In this document: one piece after another, positions 40,580 to 51,465 of the stretch | How the letters are laid out: each line of letters begins with the position of its first letter | Numbering within the stretch: position 1 is the first letter of the stretch | DNA from: Streblospio benedicti | Taxonomy: Eukaryota > Annelida > Polychaeta > Spionida > Spionidae | NCBI GenBank assembly: GCA_019095985.1 | Contig: CM032669.1 | Location: 31,717,420-31,781,419 of the forward strand | Reading direction: 5' to 3' | DNA: 64,000 nt | Made by a program: the position numbers and the translations under genes | The notes under the pieces: model-generated | Databases searched by the model: none | Seen by the model: the letters and a program-made list of their open reading frames with translations, nothing else | What the model was told of the DNA's origin: nothing

Positions 40580-40924
40580 AAAAATTGAATACATTATGTT
40601 AATTATGCTAATTTGCATAAATTATATTTTTTCTAATAGAGCAGATTATTAGCTTTAATTTGATGTATTACAGAAAAGTATTGTGAAGGTGCAAGTCATA
40701 TTATAATGGAATAGCTTATAGTGAGGGGACATACCTTTTTTATGTTTAGTTACCATGGAAACCAGTCGATTTCAACACTTTCGCAAAAGCCGCCACAAAT
40801 AAAAATCTTATGCAATGAAAGTCAAGGGTCTATTCTATAAGAAAATTAGGGTCAACAAAATATGAGAGACCGACTCCTCAACATCAATTTCTAGAAGGCT
40901 TTTTTAAGTGCGGATCCCAGCCTA
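40580..40924 (-). repeat. Right long terminal inverted repeat of the inner element
   Basis: Reverse complement of the left arm with moderate divergence; the outermost bases read CGGATCCCAGCCTA. The divergence between arms suggests an old insertion. Confidence 0.7.
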
Positions 40925-42214
40925 CTTATTCTGTAAATCATTGGAAATGATTCACACTAAAACTTTTCTATTTCTACGTAGTTTGAATGATATGCACACT
41001 TACAGGAAATTTCAACATATTCAGACTTTAACTTTGTAAAGTAACAATTTTGGTAAAAGGCATGTAGACATGCAATGACTGGAACAGCTGTGTATATATG
41101 CTTTTTGAAATATTAAATAATCTCTACATCAGGTCAAGACTTTTACATCCAATTGCTGTATATACATAAATTGTTTTTCTACAATCTTCTATGCAATTTG
41201 GATATTATTGACCAATGGAAGTGTTGCTTTCCTTCACAGATTTCGTCCCATGGGAGTTCCAACTATGCAAATTTGTCTTACATTTTAATTTGGCTTTACC
41301 TGTTCGAAATGAGTAATGCAAATTGAAAGTTTGAAAATGATGAAATTTCTGCAAGTGTGCATATCTCTCTAGGTTATTTATAAGCATGAAACCCTCCATG
41401 TACCGTTGGCATTTTACTTAAGTTATTTCTAATGATTTTTAAAATGTGTCTTAATTAGGGCGAAAATTATCTGGCAAAAAGTAGTTGAATAAAATTTGAG
41501 TCAGCACATTAGTGTATTTCTAGTGTAAAATCAAACAATTGTTTGCTTTGTATCATCCATGATTAGTGATGTTGCAATACGTTATTCTAATTGTTTCAAA
41601 CATAATGCTCACTCCGAATGGATCAAATGTTGTGTTTGGTGTGGACATTTTCTTAAACAATCCGATATATTAGCACATTTAGTTTGTCTATGCTTTTATT
41701 AGGCATTCCTTTTGAAAAAAAACATAATTAATTTATATCTCACGCTGACACAGAGCGCACACAGCGATGCTGATCTGAAATGAGCAAATTTCGCCTCCTC
41801 GCTTTGTAAGCTCTGGCTATGAGCCTGAGACCTTCAACATCTTTCGCTGAAATTTCAGTAGCCTGAGGCCAAAATTTCAGTATTTTTGACAAAATTTCAG
41901 TATCTTCCCGTTTAATTTGTATCTTTAACTTATATTTAGATAAGACCATTTTATAACACTATTATGTGTTTAGAATGGTCAATGGAGAGAAAAAATGTAC
42001 ATAAAAGTGTAATTAAGTTGGATTCAACTAACCACAAATATGAGTCTTGATTACACAGGATCAATGTTAAGTGTTTCAAGTACCCAATTTTGCTGTACAT
42101 TCTACACCAGATTGCAGAAAAATGCATCACATTTTCAAAATTTTGGGGGTAGGTCCCTGAACATCCCGCGCAAGAGGGGGCATCCCGCCTCTTGCACTCT
42201 CCCCCCGGGGCGCC

Positions 42215-43450
42215 TGCGACATATTATATTGAGTACATTTTTGTCAGCCGGTGAAAGCCTTTACACAATGCGTGATTCAATTGAGTACATTTATTAATGG
42301 CTGCGCCCATATGCACGCAAAAAATCATTATTTTTAGAAAAAATGTATGTTTTTAGAATATGTGGTCATTTCCACTGATTTTCGGATTAAACATAATTCC
42401 GTTGAAAGATTCGATTACAGTCAAATTTTGGAAGAATTCCGAATTTTCAGAATAGTTGGCAGGTCTGGCATGTTGATAAATAGATAGACATAGATAAATA
42501 GATAAATAGATAGTCCGCATTACATATTCTCCGATTTTATTTAGAGGCTGAAAAATGCCAATTATTAGCTGTTTGAACATATCAATATATTTATTTAACA
42601 CAAAATTTTATTGTCAGACATCCATATTTGATATAGCACACGAGATGTGCAAAATGAGCAATACCTAAAAAAGTCCAACATGTACAACAAGCCCCCTTGT
42701 GTGTTGTTTGCACCACGAATCACCATATCCATGTTTTTTTTTAATTTTATTTCTGAATCTGATGACATGTCGTATCTACCACTGTGTTTGATACTAAAAT
42801 TCACTAATATCGGGTAGTGATGCACACTCTTTTTCAATACATCATTGTATTTTCCCCGATACTCGTCATTGTATTTTTGCACCATTATGTTACTGGAGAA
42901 CACACAAATTCATTAACTTTCAATAAATCTTATTAGTTTCAAGTTCATATATGTTTGACAGGTTTTGTTGGTGCAGGTGCATTGTGCCTATCACAACAAC
43001 CAGCAGAATCAGTTAGTCTTTTTCATCGAGGCTGTCTGCCACATAAGTGATAGCTCGCACAAACTGGGCATCGCTGATCAAGACTAAATCTGTTAGACAC
43101 GTTATTTAAATCGAGTACATTTTGTCAGCCGGTGAAAGCCTTTACATAATGCGTGATTCAATCGAGTATATTTATTAATGGCTGCGCCCATATGCACGCA
43201 AAAAATCAGTATTTTTAGAAAAAATTTATGTTTTTAATATATGTGGTCATTTCCACTGATTTTCGGATTAAACATAATTCCGTTGAAAGATTCGGAATTG
43301 CAGTCAAATTTCGGAAGAATTCCGAATTTTCAGAATAGTTGGCAGGTCTGGCATGTTGATAAATAGATAGTCCACGTTACATATTCTCCGATTTTATTTA
43401 GAGGCTGAAAAATGCCAATTATTAACTGTTTGAATGTATCAATACATTTA
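42215..43450. repeat. Two direct repeats (42,215-42,603 and 43,095-43,450) around a 490-bp centre
   Basis: Both copies run from GAGTACATTTT and GTCAGCCGGTGAAAGCC through AATGGCTGCGCCCATATGCA, CGGATTAAACATAATTCCG and AGTTGGCAGGTCTGGCATG to AAAATGCCAATTATTA. They are about 95% alike by eye. Copy 1 alone has an extra GATA-type run (42,480-42,512). The ends are not TG...CA, so long terminal repeats are not indicated. The centre holds no gene I can support. Confidence 0.8.
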
Positions 43451-43829
43451 ACTAACACAAATACTATTTATCACTTGACATTTTAAACACCAAACTTAAC
43501 TTGTTCCATCTTACATGATGTGCAATGATGTGCATGTAGAATTCTGCCAATAAATCATTTCCCGACATCGTGCAATTTTCCTGCGATTGCGTACTGATTT
43601 CCATGGACCGTGAGGTATAGCTTACATTAATACAATAGTAGAGGTTTTCAAAGAATTCCATTGAATTTCCGGACATAAATGATTCGCCACATTCGCGAAA
43701 GAGTAAGCCAAATCTTTAGCCAATTCTTTGTAAAAATCACCATAAGCGACAAACGAATGTCAAGCACGAGCTCAGCATAACTTAGACTACCCCTAAATTT
43801 CACTGGTTTGTGTATTAAAGATGCAACAC

Positions 43830-45120
43830 TACATTATTAATTAACAATATTTATTAACATAAATCTAACTGTAGTACAAAATGTTACATTTCAATCAACA
43901 TTGTATTAACAAGCGAACAAAAGACTATTCTACCTAATATGTACATTGACCATCCAACAATACTAGCATATTATTTGTGATAAACTACAAATACTATGCT
44001 GATTCATATTTTACAAGACTTACTGAACTTACATTTGGATGTATATTACTATTTCTAATAAGCCTATCTTTGCTGAAAGTGTTTACTCAGAAATCTTTTG
44101 TATCAGTTGACATTACCCGACCGCACATAAGATGTACATGTTACAGTCAATTATTTCTTGTGCACATCAATTAGCAACCACATTGCATAATAAAACTGAG
44201 AACAAAATTCAGTAGTCAGTTTTTACAAAAATACGTAACAAATATAACAAACATAATATAAGTCAATGAGAATGAACAAATGGTTGCATTTGTAAAGATC
44301 CTTAACTCAACAATCTAAAAAAATCACTCCATGCAAGAGATTTGAAAATAAATATAAGTTCAGTGGGACAAGAAATTAGGATAAACAATATTTGAAGATA
44401 ACTCAGATTAAGCCTAAAAATTACAACACACATTTCATGGTTACTTATGACTGACAAATAAACTGCATATCTATGTAAGAATCTACCTAATGACGTCACC
44501 AATGTTTATCATACATGGCTATGAATGTCAGCATCAACCAGCAAATTGTTCTGGAATAACTGTATTGCCTTAACTACTTATATACTTTTAACACAAATAT
44601 GATTTTCATAATAAACATATTCACCACTAGGAAAAAAAAATACTTAAAAACTTTGCACTTAGTAAGTGAAAATTAATTCCACCAATTATGTATGTAACAA
44701 GTATAATGTGAATATTAATTTTGATGCCAATTAATTTGGCTAACATATTTACAATATACACAAAAATACATCAAACCAAAAAAACATATACACTATAGGA
44801 AGTGTAAATTAAGGTGTAGATCAATTTCACCAATTATGTATGTAACAAGTGGTGTAACAATTAATTTTGATGCCAAATAATTTGGTTAACATATTTACAA
44901 TACACAAAAATACATCCAACCAACAACAAAAATCAGTACACAAAGCATTTACGAAGTACTGTTAATTACATGGCATTTTCAATACAACAAAAAACCTTTA
45001 AATAAACAAGTTCAATACAGTAACACTGTGAACCTTTGAAATACAATAGTTAAACACTAGAAAAAAAATAACACCTGTTCGTGTCTTGTCTTCGCAGTTA
45101 TCAACAGATACTATATCTTC
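43830..45120. other. AT-rich stretch downstream of the orphan ORF with a local tandem duplication
   Basis: No further coding frame is supported. It could be a long 3' UTR of the minus-strand ORF. It contains a roughly 145-bp direct duplication: ACCAATTATGTATGTAACAA at about 44678 and again at 44826, each followed by ATTAATTTTGATGCC and ACATATTTACAAT. Confidence 0.5.
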
Positions 45121-45122
45121 TT

Positions 45123-45911
45123 CTAATCTTCCTTTGTCAAGTCAATTGGCTTATTAATTCGCCGTCTTTTTGGCTCTTCTAGTGGGTCTTCGTTAATAAA
45201 CTCTAAATCATTTTCATTTACTGTACTTGACACAGATGCTGTACTTACATTACTTGCTGGGCTATCTGGGGTCCAAACTGAGGAGACCACTTCTTCTTGG
45301 ACTTGTGGGGATGCTGGTAAAATATCTGGGGTCCAAACTGAGGAGACCACTTCTTCTTGGACTTGTGGGGATGCTGATAAACTAGCCATTGCTTCATCTG
45401 AAGTTATACCTAGTATGAATTCAGCATGTAAGAACGGATTGCCCCTTCCTAGATCTTGGATGAATACAGTGTTGTGATATCTCATCGACACCAAGTCCAG
45501 ATTTATGAGCTTTGTGTCATTATCAAAATCAAAGTCCAACCCTGCATCTTTAGTTAAGGCTGTCAGGTATTCACATTCTTTTTCAATCGCAACGCACTGT
45601 GAATGCCCTTCAATTTCGACATCCGTGAGAAGACCCGCAGAATACTGTATAATTGTCAAGGGCACATATTTAAATGGCCCAAAGTATGGATGTTTGAACA
45701 CATATGGCACCACCGTATTATTAACCTGAACCCACCCTCCTTGCACTTCCAAAGGGATTGGTTTCAATTGATGATGTTTGCTCATGTCCGCATCTGAATA
45801 CGTTTTACTCGCGTTGGAAATAGCCTCACTGAATCCTGAACATGCAATCGTGTCATATACTTGAACTACTCCCATCGTTCGCGTATATATTGAGCGGGGA
45901 ATGGGATCCAT
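45123..45911 (-). CDS. Orphan 262-aa protein, acidic, with duplicated 20-residue segment and C-terminal basic motif
   Basis: A long uninterrupted ORF lying antisense inside GPCR intron 3. I do not recognise the family. It starts MDPIPRSIYTRTMGVVQVYD. The first two thirds look globular, with runs such as HPYFGPFKYVPLTIIQYSAG and TKLINLDLVSMRYHN. Then an in-frame, nearly exact 60-nt duplication yields two copies of ASPQVQEEVVSSVWTPD, followed by a Ser/acidic linker. The C-terminus EPKRRRINKPIDLTKED holds a likely nuclear localisation signal (KRRR) and PIDLT, which resembles the PxDLS motif used to bind CtBP co-repressors. A nuclear protein is a reasonable inference. The freshness of the duplication and the open frame suggest a young or still constrained gene. 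It may be a single-exon host gene, a retrocopy or part of a mobile element; repeats surround it and CRE-like sites lie upstream. Confidence 0.55.
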   Translation of the reverse strand: MDPIPRSIYTRTMGVVQVYDTIACSGFSEAISNASKTYSDADMSKHHQLKPIPLEVQGGWVQVNNTVVPYVFKHPYFGPFKYVPLTIIQYSAGLLTDVEIEGHSQCVAIEKECEYLTALTKDAGLDFDFDNDTKLINLDLVSMRYHNTVFIQDLGRGNPFLHAEFILGITSDEAMASLSASPQVQEEVVSSVWTPDILPASPQVQEEVVSSVWTPDSPASNVSTASVSSTVNENDLEFINEDPLEEPKRRRINKPIDLTKED

Positions 45912-45970
45912 AATATCAATATTCTTCAGTATTGTGTACTATAGTACTCGTCGGGATGGATGACGCACAT

Positions 45971-46000
45971 GTATACGTCATGCGTACGTCATGCGTATAC
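45971..46000 (-). promoter_or_regulatory. Two CRE-like sites in a near-palindrome upstream of the orphan ORF
   Basis: A 30-bp block bounded by GTATAC at each end contains two copies of ACGTCATGCGTA-type sequence, that is two ATF/CREB-like core sites (TGACGTA on the minus strand). It lies 60-90 bp upstream of the ATG at 45911, a plausible promoter-proximal position. A further TGACGC is at 45961. Binding is inferred from the motif alone. Confidence 0.4.
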
Positions 46001-47219
46001 TGATCAATAAGGGATCTATCAGTGATACGACTGTGTAATTGGTGTCATTGAGTTTCAACAGCCGTGTTAGATCCTCCTTGTGTTATTGGGTTGAAGGTTG
46101 ATGGTATCATTTGATTGTCTATGAATATCCGTTGGTTTGCACTCATTGTACTTATTCGTCCTTTCAAATACTCGCCTCTTGCGTAGCTTTTCAATCCCCA
46201 TTAGATCTACTATTAGCCAATGTTAATGACATTGTTGAACGTTGAGTACGTAAAGTGCTGTGCCCGTGGGTCTATTTATAAGACATTCTAAAACGTGCGT
46301 GTTACTTTTTAATATGATGTCCATATAGAATAAATGTGCGTGTGTCTCGAGTCTATAGAAAAAGATTTTCGAATTGTCACTTTTACGAACATTTCTAACA
46401 TTTCGGGACATTTTGTGTCCCCGGGAAATTTTGCAATGCACGATGCACAAATATGTTACTAATGATTTATTTTCATTGAGATAACAGAAAGAGGCGATTG
46501 GCATTATATAGAGATACTGCCTATTACCCAAAGGAGGATTTAGACGTTTGTTTGCTTGTTTTTCTGTTTTCTATCAAACAACTAAACCATGACTACGTGG
46601 TTGACCCACGTCCCAGTTGTGAATTGCACAAACAGACAAGTCAAAATTCTTATTAGTCTCACACAAGTAGTGGCTGAATTGATTTATTTGGGCAGAATGG
46701 TCTGTAAAGAAACGATATAGCACACAAAATTGATCATTTTATGTCCTACATTCGAGAAATAACAAACTAAACTTGTGCACCTCAGTAAAAGGCCACTCTG
46801 TTACAATGAAGCATTTATGATATAGTAATCTTTTTTTGGAATCCCCTTGTTAACATTTTCACCACTAGATGACACTCATGCAACGGACAATTACAGTACC
46901 ACTCTTCATACAGAACTTTGTTCCTGTTGTCATTTTGATGAGAGCCGGTGCGCGCACCAATCTCTGGGTACGGGATTGATACAGTACATGACGTTTGCCG
47001 CTTATACTTACTTCCATTTTTGAGAAAATCATTTTAAAAGTTAAGTTTCCACACGTTATCAAGCTACATTGATCTATTCTCTTACCCTTCGAGTATTTCA
47101 TTATGACCTAGGGCAACAAACCAGTAATTTTGAGGTGATTGTTAATAGTAAAAGTGTATGAAATGTATTTAGATTGGTGATGATAGGATGATTTATAAAG
47201 GATTTTTTATGGAAAAATT

Positions 47220-48070
47220 CCATTTGTTTTCCACTCTGTTACTGTCCACTCTGTTACCTTTTATGAGTAACAGAATGGACATAAATGCAACAGCAGTAGA
47301 CATTTGGCAGCCATTTTTTAGAATATGGCGGCTGTTTTCAATATTGTTGGTAATAATACATAATAATAAAACGGCTATTCAAGAAAATATGGTATATCAA
47401 AGAATGTTGTAAGATTTGAACGTACATTATCATTTTTTTTATATATTTGGTCCACACTGTTACCTTGGTGTCCACTTTGTTACTACTTGTCCACTCGATG
47501 ACCAAACAGAAAACTTGATTTACTCTAAAAATGATTGATTTTATCCGTATCTTGAGTGTCAGCAAATAGTTCTGTTATCAACAAGTACAAACAAATTTCC
47601 AGTAAAACATGTAGTAAAGTGGGTAATTGTGTATAAAAGCTCTTATTCTTCAACAAACTATTACCACAGTGTCCACTCGGTTACTAAAAAATGTAACACG
47701 CTGAAGATAAAAAACATTATTTATTCTAAAAAAGGATTCCTTATATTATTGATTTGAGTGTCAGCAAATAGTTCTCTCATCAAAAAGTACAAACACATTT
47801 CCAGTAACATGTATTGAAGTGGGTAACAATGACAACAACGCATAAAAGCTCTTATTCTTCCATAAACTAAGAACAGAATATGTGACACAAATTCTATACA
47901 TAGCAATATCCGAATATATTTCATATTAGGGCTACGAAATAATTTTTCTTACAAGTTTCTTATGTAGTGGGACAAACTTTAGTCATTACCGATGCATTTT
48001 TATGCAATTATTACTACTCCTTGATAATGAATGGTGTTCACAAATGTTCGAAACAGAGTGGACAAAAATG
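47220..48070. repeat. Repeat cluster with GTCCACTCTGTTAC motifs and a 205-bp tandem duplication
   Basis: The motif GTCCACTCTGTTAC and its complement GTAACAGAATGGAC recur at least seven times with variants. TTGAGTGTCAGCAAATAGTT with AAGTACAAACA and ATTTCCAGTAA occurs at about 47,553 and again at 47,754. Non-coding. Confidence 0.7.
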
Positions 48071-49184
48071 TGCGGGCCGAAGGATGTTGAGCATAACGAA
48101 ATACTTCGCTCAACCCATTGTTTTAGTTGTGTGAATTACATTTGACCATCTCTACCAAGTCCGATGCCACAGGGGTGAATTCAAAGATAGTAATAAGGAC
48201 AAAATTAATAGAAATACATTTCTGTGTGCAATATGATACATAATTATGCGTATAGAGCGAAATAGTAGCATCTTCAAAATGACATGATGGTTTGAAAAAC
48301 TGGTAGACTCTCGCATGTTAGCGCTCACATCACTTGAAATTGATTTGAATATTTACAGCTCAATTTGAGAGAATCAAAATGACCCGAACGCTTATTCTTA
48401 TCACATTCGACAAGTCATAAAAATATATTGAGGAAACCTTTCTAAACTATCACCAAGATATCTGATGATAATTAGTTAAACCTAATCTTGTGTTTGAAGC
48501 GCAAAAAGCACATGTCTACCTCGATCAAACAAAAAAGGGGACTAGTCCTTGAACCATATTCCAGTAATAGTGACTGTTATGGAAGTGGGCGTGGCACTAT
48601 GAAATAATAACATTCTTTTCTGTTAACTCTTCCGCTTTTTGACCATGCACTAAGCCGTGCCTAACGACCCGTATAAATCGGAACCAATTAGATGGAGGAC
48701 TGTAGACCCCTTTCTGGACACACATATAATTATTTTGTTTTCGTCTTTGTTGAAAAACAATTACATATCTTATTAATTATTACAATTTGGGGAAATATCT
48801 ACATGGTGATCAGTGTTTATAGCATTAACCCTTCAGTGAAGGCTTTCTCTGTCTCCTCTGAAAAAAAGAAATACATTCTTTGAAAATTGTTGACGGATCT
48901 GTTTTATCTTATCCTATAATATGAATACAAGTCAATTAACAAAGAATTGTTATGAAAGATGAAGCAGCAGGCCATTCTAAACACACGATGGGGAATACAC
49001 CCAATTAAGTTAGTTCAAACAAATACCTGTATTCCTAAAAAGATTAGATTGATTGGTTGAAGGAAGTTAACTGGTCAATTATAATGTGGATGCATGAATG
49101 CCTTGAAGGTGTGTACGCATATCATTGGCACAAAGGTACTAGTACTCTAGCACTTTCACCTTGAAATGTCTCTATATACTCATC

Positions 49185-51130
49185 TGCACAAGGGTTGGAT
49201 TTCGGACCGTCCGAAACCAATTTACCGTCGAACAGGCGGCGGAAACTGTCCGAAATCTCTTTCGGAGTCTTTCAGCTGGCAGAAACTGGCGGTAACTGAC
49301 CAAAACCCTTTATCAAACATTTTTATCAATTAGGGACTAAGAAAAGAAGCACTAGTGTTGGATTCCATTTCGATTCAAAACCATAGCAGTTTAATTATAT
49401 TTTGTAATTATGTTGAAATTGCATTGAAAATGTAGTAGAATTTCCTCTCAATACATTAAGACATATAAAAGTTTGATAACCATACATTAATGCATGTATA
49501 TTGCTTGTTGTTGTAAAAGAAGATCATGTGTGATCATACTGTCAAGTGTGTACATTTCTTTTTGTCACATAAGCTACAAGACAGTACAGCAAAATATAAT
49601 CTAATGAAAAAAACATGAGTATGAGCTTTGGCACCATGTTATATATACATTTTTAATAACTTGGAATACTTTTAATTACTATTATCTAAACTTGCTATAA
49701 TCAGATGCCCTTCAAAGTGCTATGCTCAATGTGTCACTGTGTACAACTATGAAATATGCATGACTTAAAATGCGATTTATAGTGTATGGATTTCTCTAGC
49801 AAAAATGTTACAACATCATCTTAGAACGAAGACCAACTTTAATTAGACCAAAGCATAGTTATAGTAACACATAATAGAAAATAACTACTAACTTAGTCTT
49901 TCAAAAGACCTTATATCTAATAGTTATTTCCTCTATTATTACAAAAAATGCTCGTGCAAACCATATATCAAGTGGTGCAAAGAGGAAGAGCAAGTGCAAT
50001 TGTGACAGCCTCTAGCTCTAATAGATGTTAGGTCTTTTACAGAACCCTAGGAATCCCACTGATATTAAATATACAGCCTCAAACATTCTGGGCCTGTTAT
50101 ATAATAGCCTTTAAAATCAGAGCATTCAGTCCCAGCAGCTGCGGAAACAGAAGCATGCATGGGTGATTTACCAGGTAAGGATTAGCCAAGATATTAAGTA
50201 TACTATCTTGATCAAAGCTTCTCCATTACAAATGAACAGTATAACATGCTTAAACGGGAAAATACCCATATACAGCAGCTATGCAGCTGCTCTAAAAATA
50301 TATTGCTGTTCTAAAAGGCCATGTGCTTTTAGTTAATGACGTCACTTTTGCAAGACTCTTTGCAAGATTCACGTCAAGAGAAGCTTTTAGAATAGGCCTT
50401 CATGTCAGATCATTTAAAGGCCTTGTGATAGGCTACTACTAACCATGATAGCAACAATAAGAAGCCATCTTTGACCTTAAAACTTCAAAAGTCAGTTAAT
50501 TACTAATTACGCGTTAGAAGTATTGGAGTTGTTTCTTGTTTCAAGAGGACTACTATGAATTACCAAACTCATATTTTCACAGTAGAAATGTAGATTTTCT
50601 GGCATAACTAAGGTTTCCGCCACCTGTCCAAAAGTAGCTCTTTATGATGATTTTATATGCATACATATTAGATTATGTGCTATTTCTATCATTAAAAGGG
50701 TATATATGGTTGATTAAATGAAACATTTTCCTGTAAATTATTGGCAAAATTATTAGAGATTTTGGGTTTCCGGCAGTTTCTGCCACTTACGGGGTTTCCG
50801 TCAGCTGTCCAAAATTAGTTGTTTATGGATTTTTATATACATATTATTAGTACATACTGCTCTGCAAAATTATATATATTGTTTAATTTTATATATACAT
50901 ATAATGTTATGTATAACTATTTCTATCACTAGATGGCATATATATTTATGATATTATTTGGTTTAAAGAAACACTTTCCTGTCAAATATTGACAAAATTA
51001 ATAGAGATTTTGAGTTTCCGACATTTTCTGCCACTGAAAATAGGGGGTCTCCACCGCAGCGGAAAGTAACTGCGGTTATAACCGGGGTTTCCTCCGCCAG
51101 TGGCGGAAACAGTCAATCCTGATCTGGACA
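49185..51130. repeat. Repeat-rich 1.9-kb block bounded by GGCGGAAAC motifs
   Basis: The left part has CGGCGGAAACTGTCCGAAAT and GGCAGAAACTGGCGGTAACT. The right part has the inverse (TTTCCGCCACCTGTCC, GTTTCCGGCAGTTTCTGCCA, CCGCCAGTGGCGGAAAC). Two tandem units, about 50,608-50,785 and 50,794-51,034, each hold a GTTTCCG...TGTCCAAAA core and TTTCCTGT. GGTTGGATT (49,196) and AATCC (51,115) may be remnant inverted ends. It looks like a non-autonomous DNA element. ACTTAGTCTTTCAAAAGACC at 49,890 recurs inverted at the window start (15-49). Confidence 0.5.
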
Positions 51131-51153
51131 CGTTTAGATACCTAATGTACGTT

Positions 51154-51465
51154 ATTTCACTGCGCTTTTGTGTTTTGTTAAGCATACCTTGAGAGCTCTC
51201 AATCCTTCCCGGCTCTTCTTCAGTCTGTCGCCATCCGCCTGCTTGTCACATGCTGATGTGTGACGTCATCGGCGGGGGCTGGCTGGACCTCAACAAGAAC
51301 GTTGGGGCCGCCGACTAGCCAGCAATCTACTCTAACATCCTACCAGCCGCCGATGACGTCACACCATGTGACAAGTAGGCGGATGGCGACAGACTGAAGA
51401 AGAGCGGGGAAGGATTGAGAGCTTTCAAGATACGCTTCACAAAAGGCACAAAAGCGCAGTGAAAT
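51154..51465. repeat. Foldback with ~125-bp arms
   Basis: Arms 51,154-51,283 and 51,343-51,465 share ATTTCACTGCGCTTTTGTG, CTCAATCCTTCCC, CTTCTTCAGTCTGTCGCCAT and GTGACGTCATCGGCGG as reverse complements with few differences. The ~55-bp centre also pairs in part (GGCTGGCTGG / GACTAGCCAGC). TGACGTCA occurs once in each arm. Confidence 0.85.

Larger units (their letters stand above)
35261..40924. mobile_element. Inner DNA element with ~345-bp terminal inverted repeats
   Basis: The ends TAGGCTGGGATCC (35,261) and its complement (ending 40,924) start long, diverged inverted repeats: 35,261-35,609 against 40,580-40,924. Shared blocks in both arms are GGAGTCGGTCTC, GATTTTTATTTG, GACTGGTTTCCATGGTAAC and CAAATTAAAGCT. 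CTT flanks both ends and may be a 3-bp target duplication. The interior holds copy A of the orphan gene on the minus strand. Part of the left arm is duplicated again inside the element at 35,947-36,211. I cannot name the superfamily. Confidence 0.65.
35033..41827. mobile_element. Outer hAT-like element (6.8 kb) hosting the inner element
   Basis: The left end GAGGCCCGTAGCGAGGCTGT and right end CTCTGGCTATGAGCCTG are diverged inverted repeats of the CAGGCCCGTAGC type. They are flanked by a perfect 5-bp direct repeat AGACC (35,028-35,032 and 41,828-41,832). Left (to ~35,147) and right (from ~41,505) subterminal parts match the 396-bp MITE at 6,229-6,624, including AGAGGAGGCGGTCGCCTCCT and, near the right end, GATTAGTGAT and ATGGATCA. 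A 5-bp duplication and CAG-type ends fit the hAT5 group of hAT elements. I see no hAT transposase inside. Confidence 0.7.

Noticed and set aside
42215-43450. Possible small LTR-type element
   Set aside because: The repeats lack TG...CA ends, target duplication and primer site; treated as a plain direct duplication.
42595-43676. Two minus-strand frames (102 and 70 codons) after each direct repeat
   Set aside because: They do not resemble each other or any family I know; probably chance frames in AT-rich DNA.
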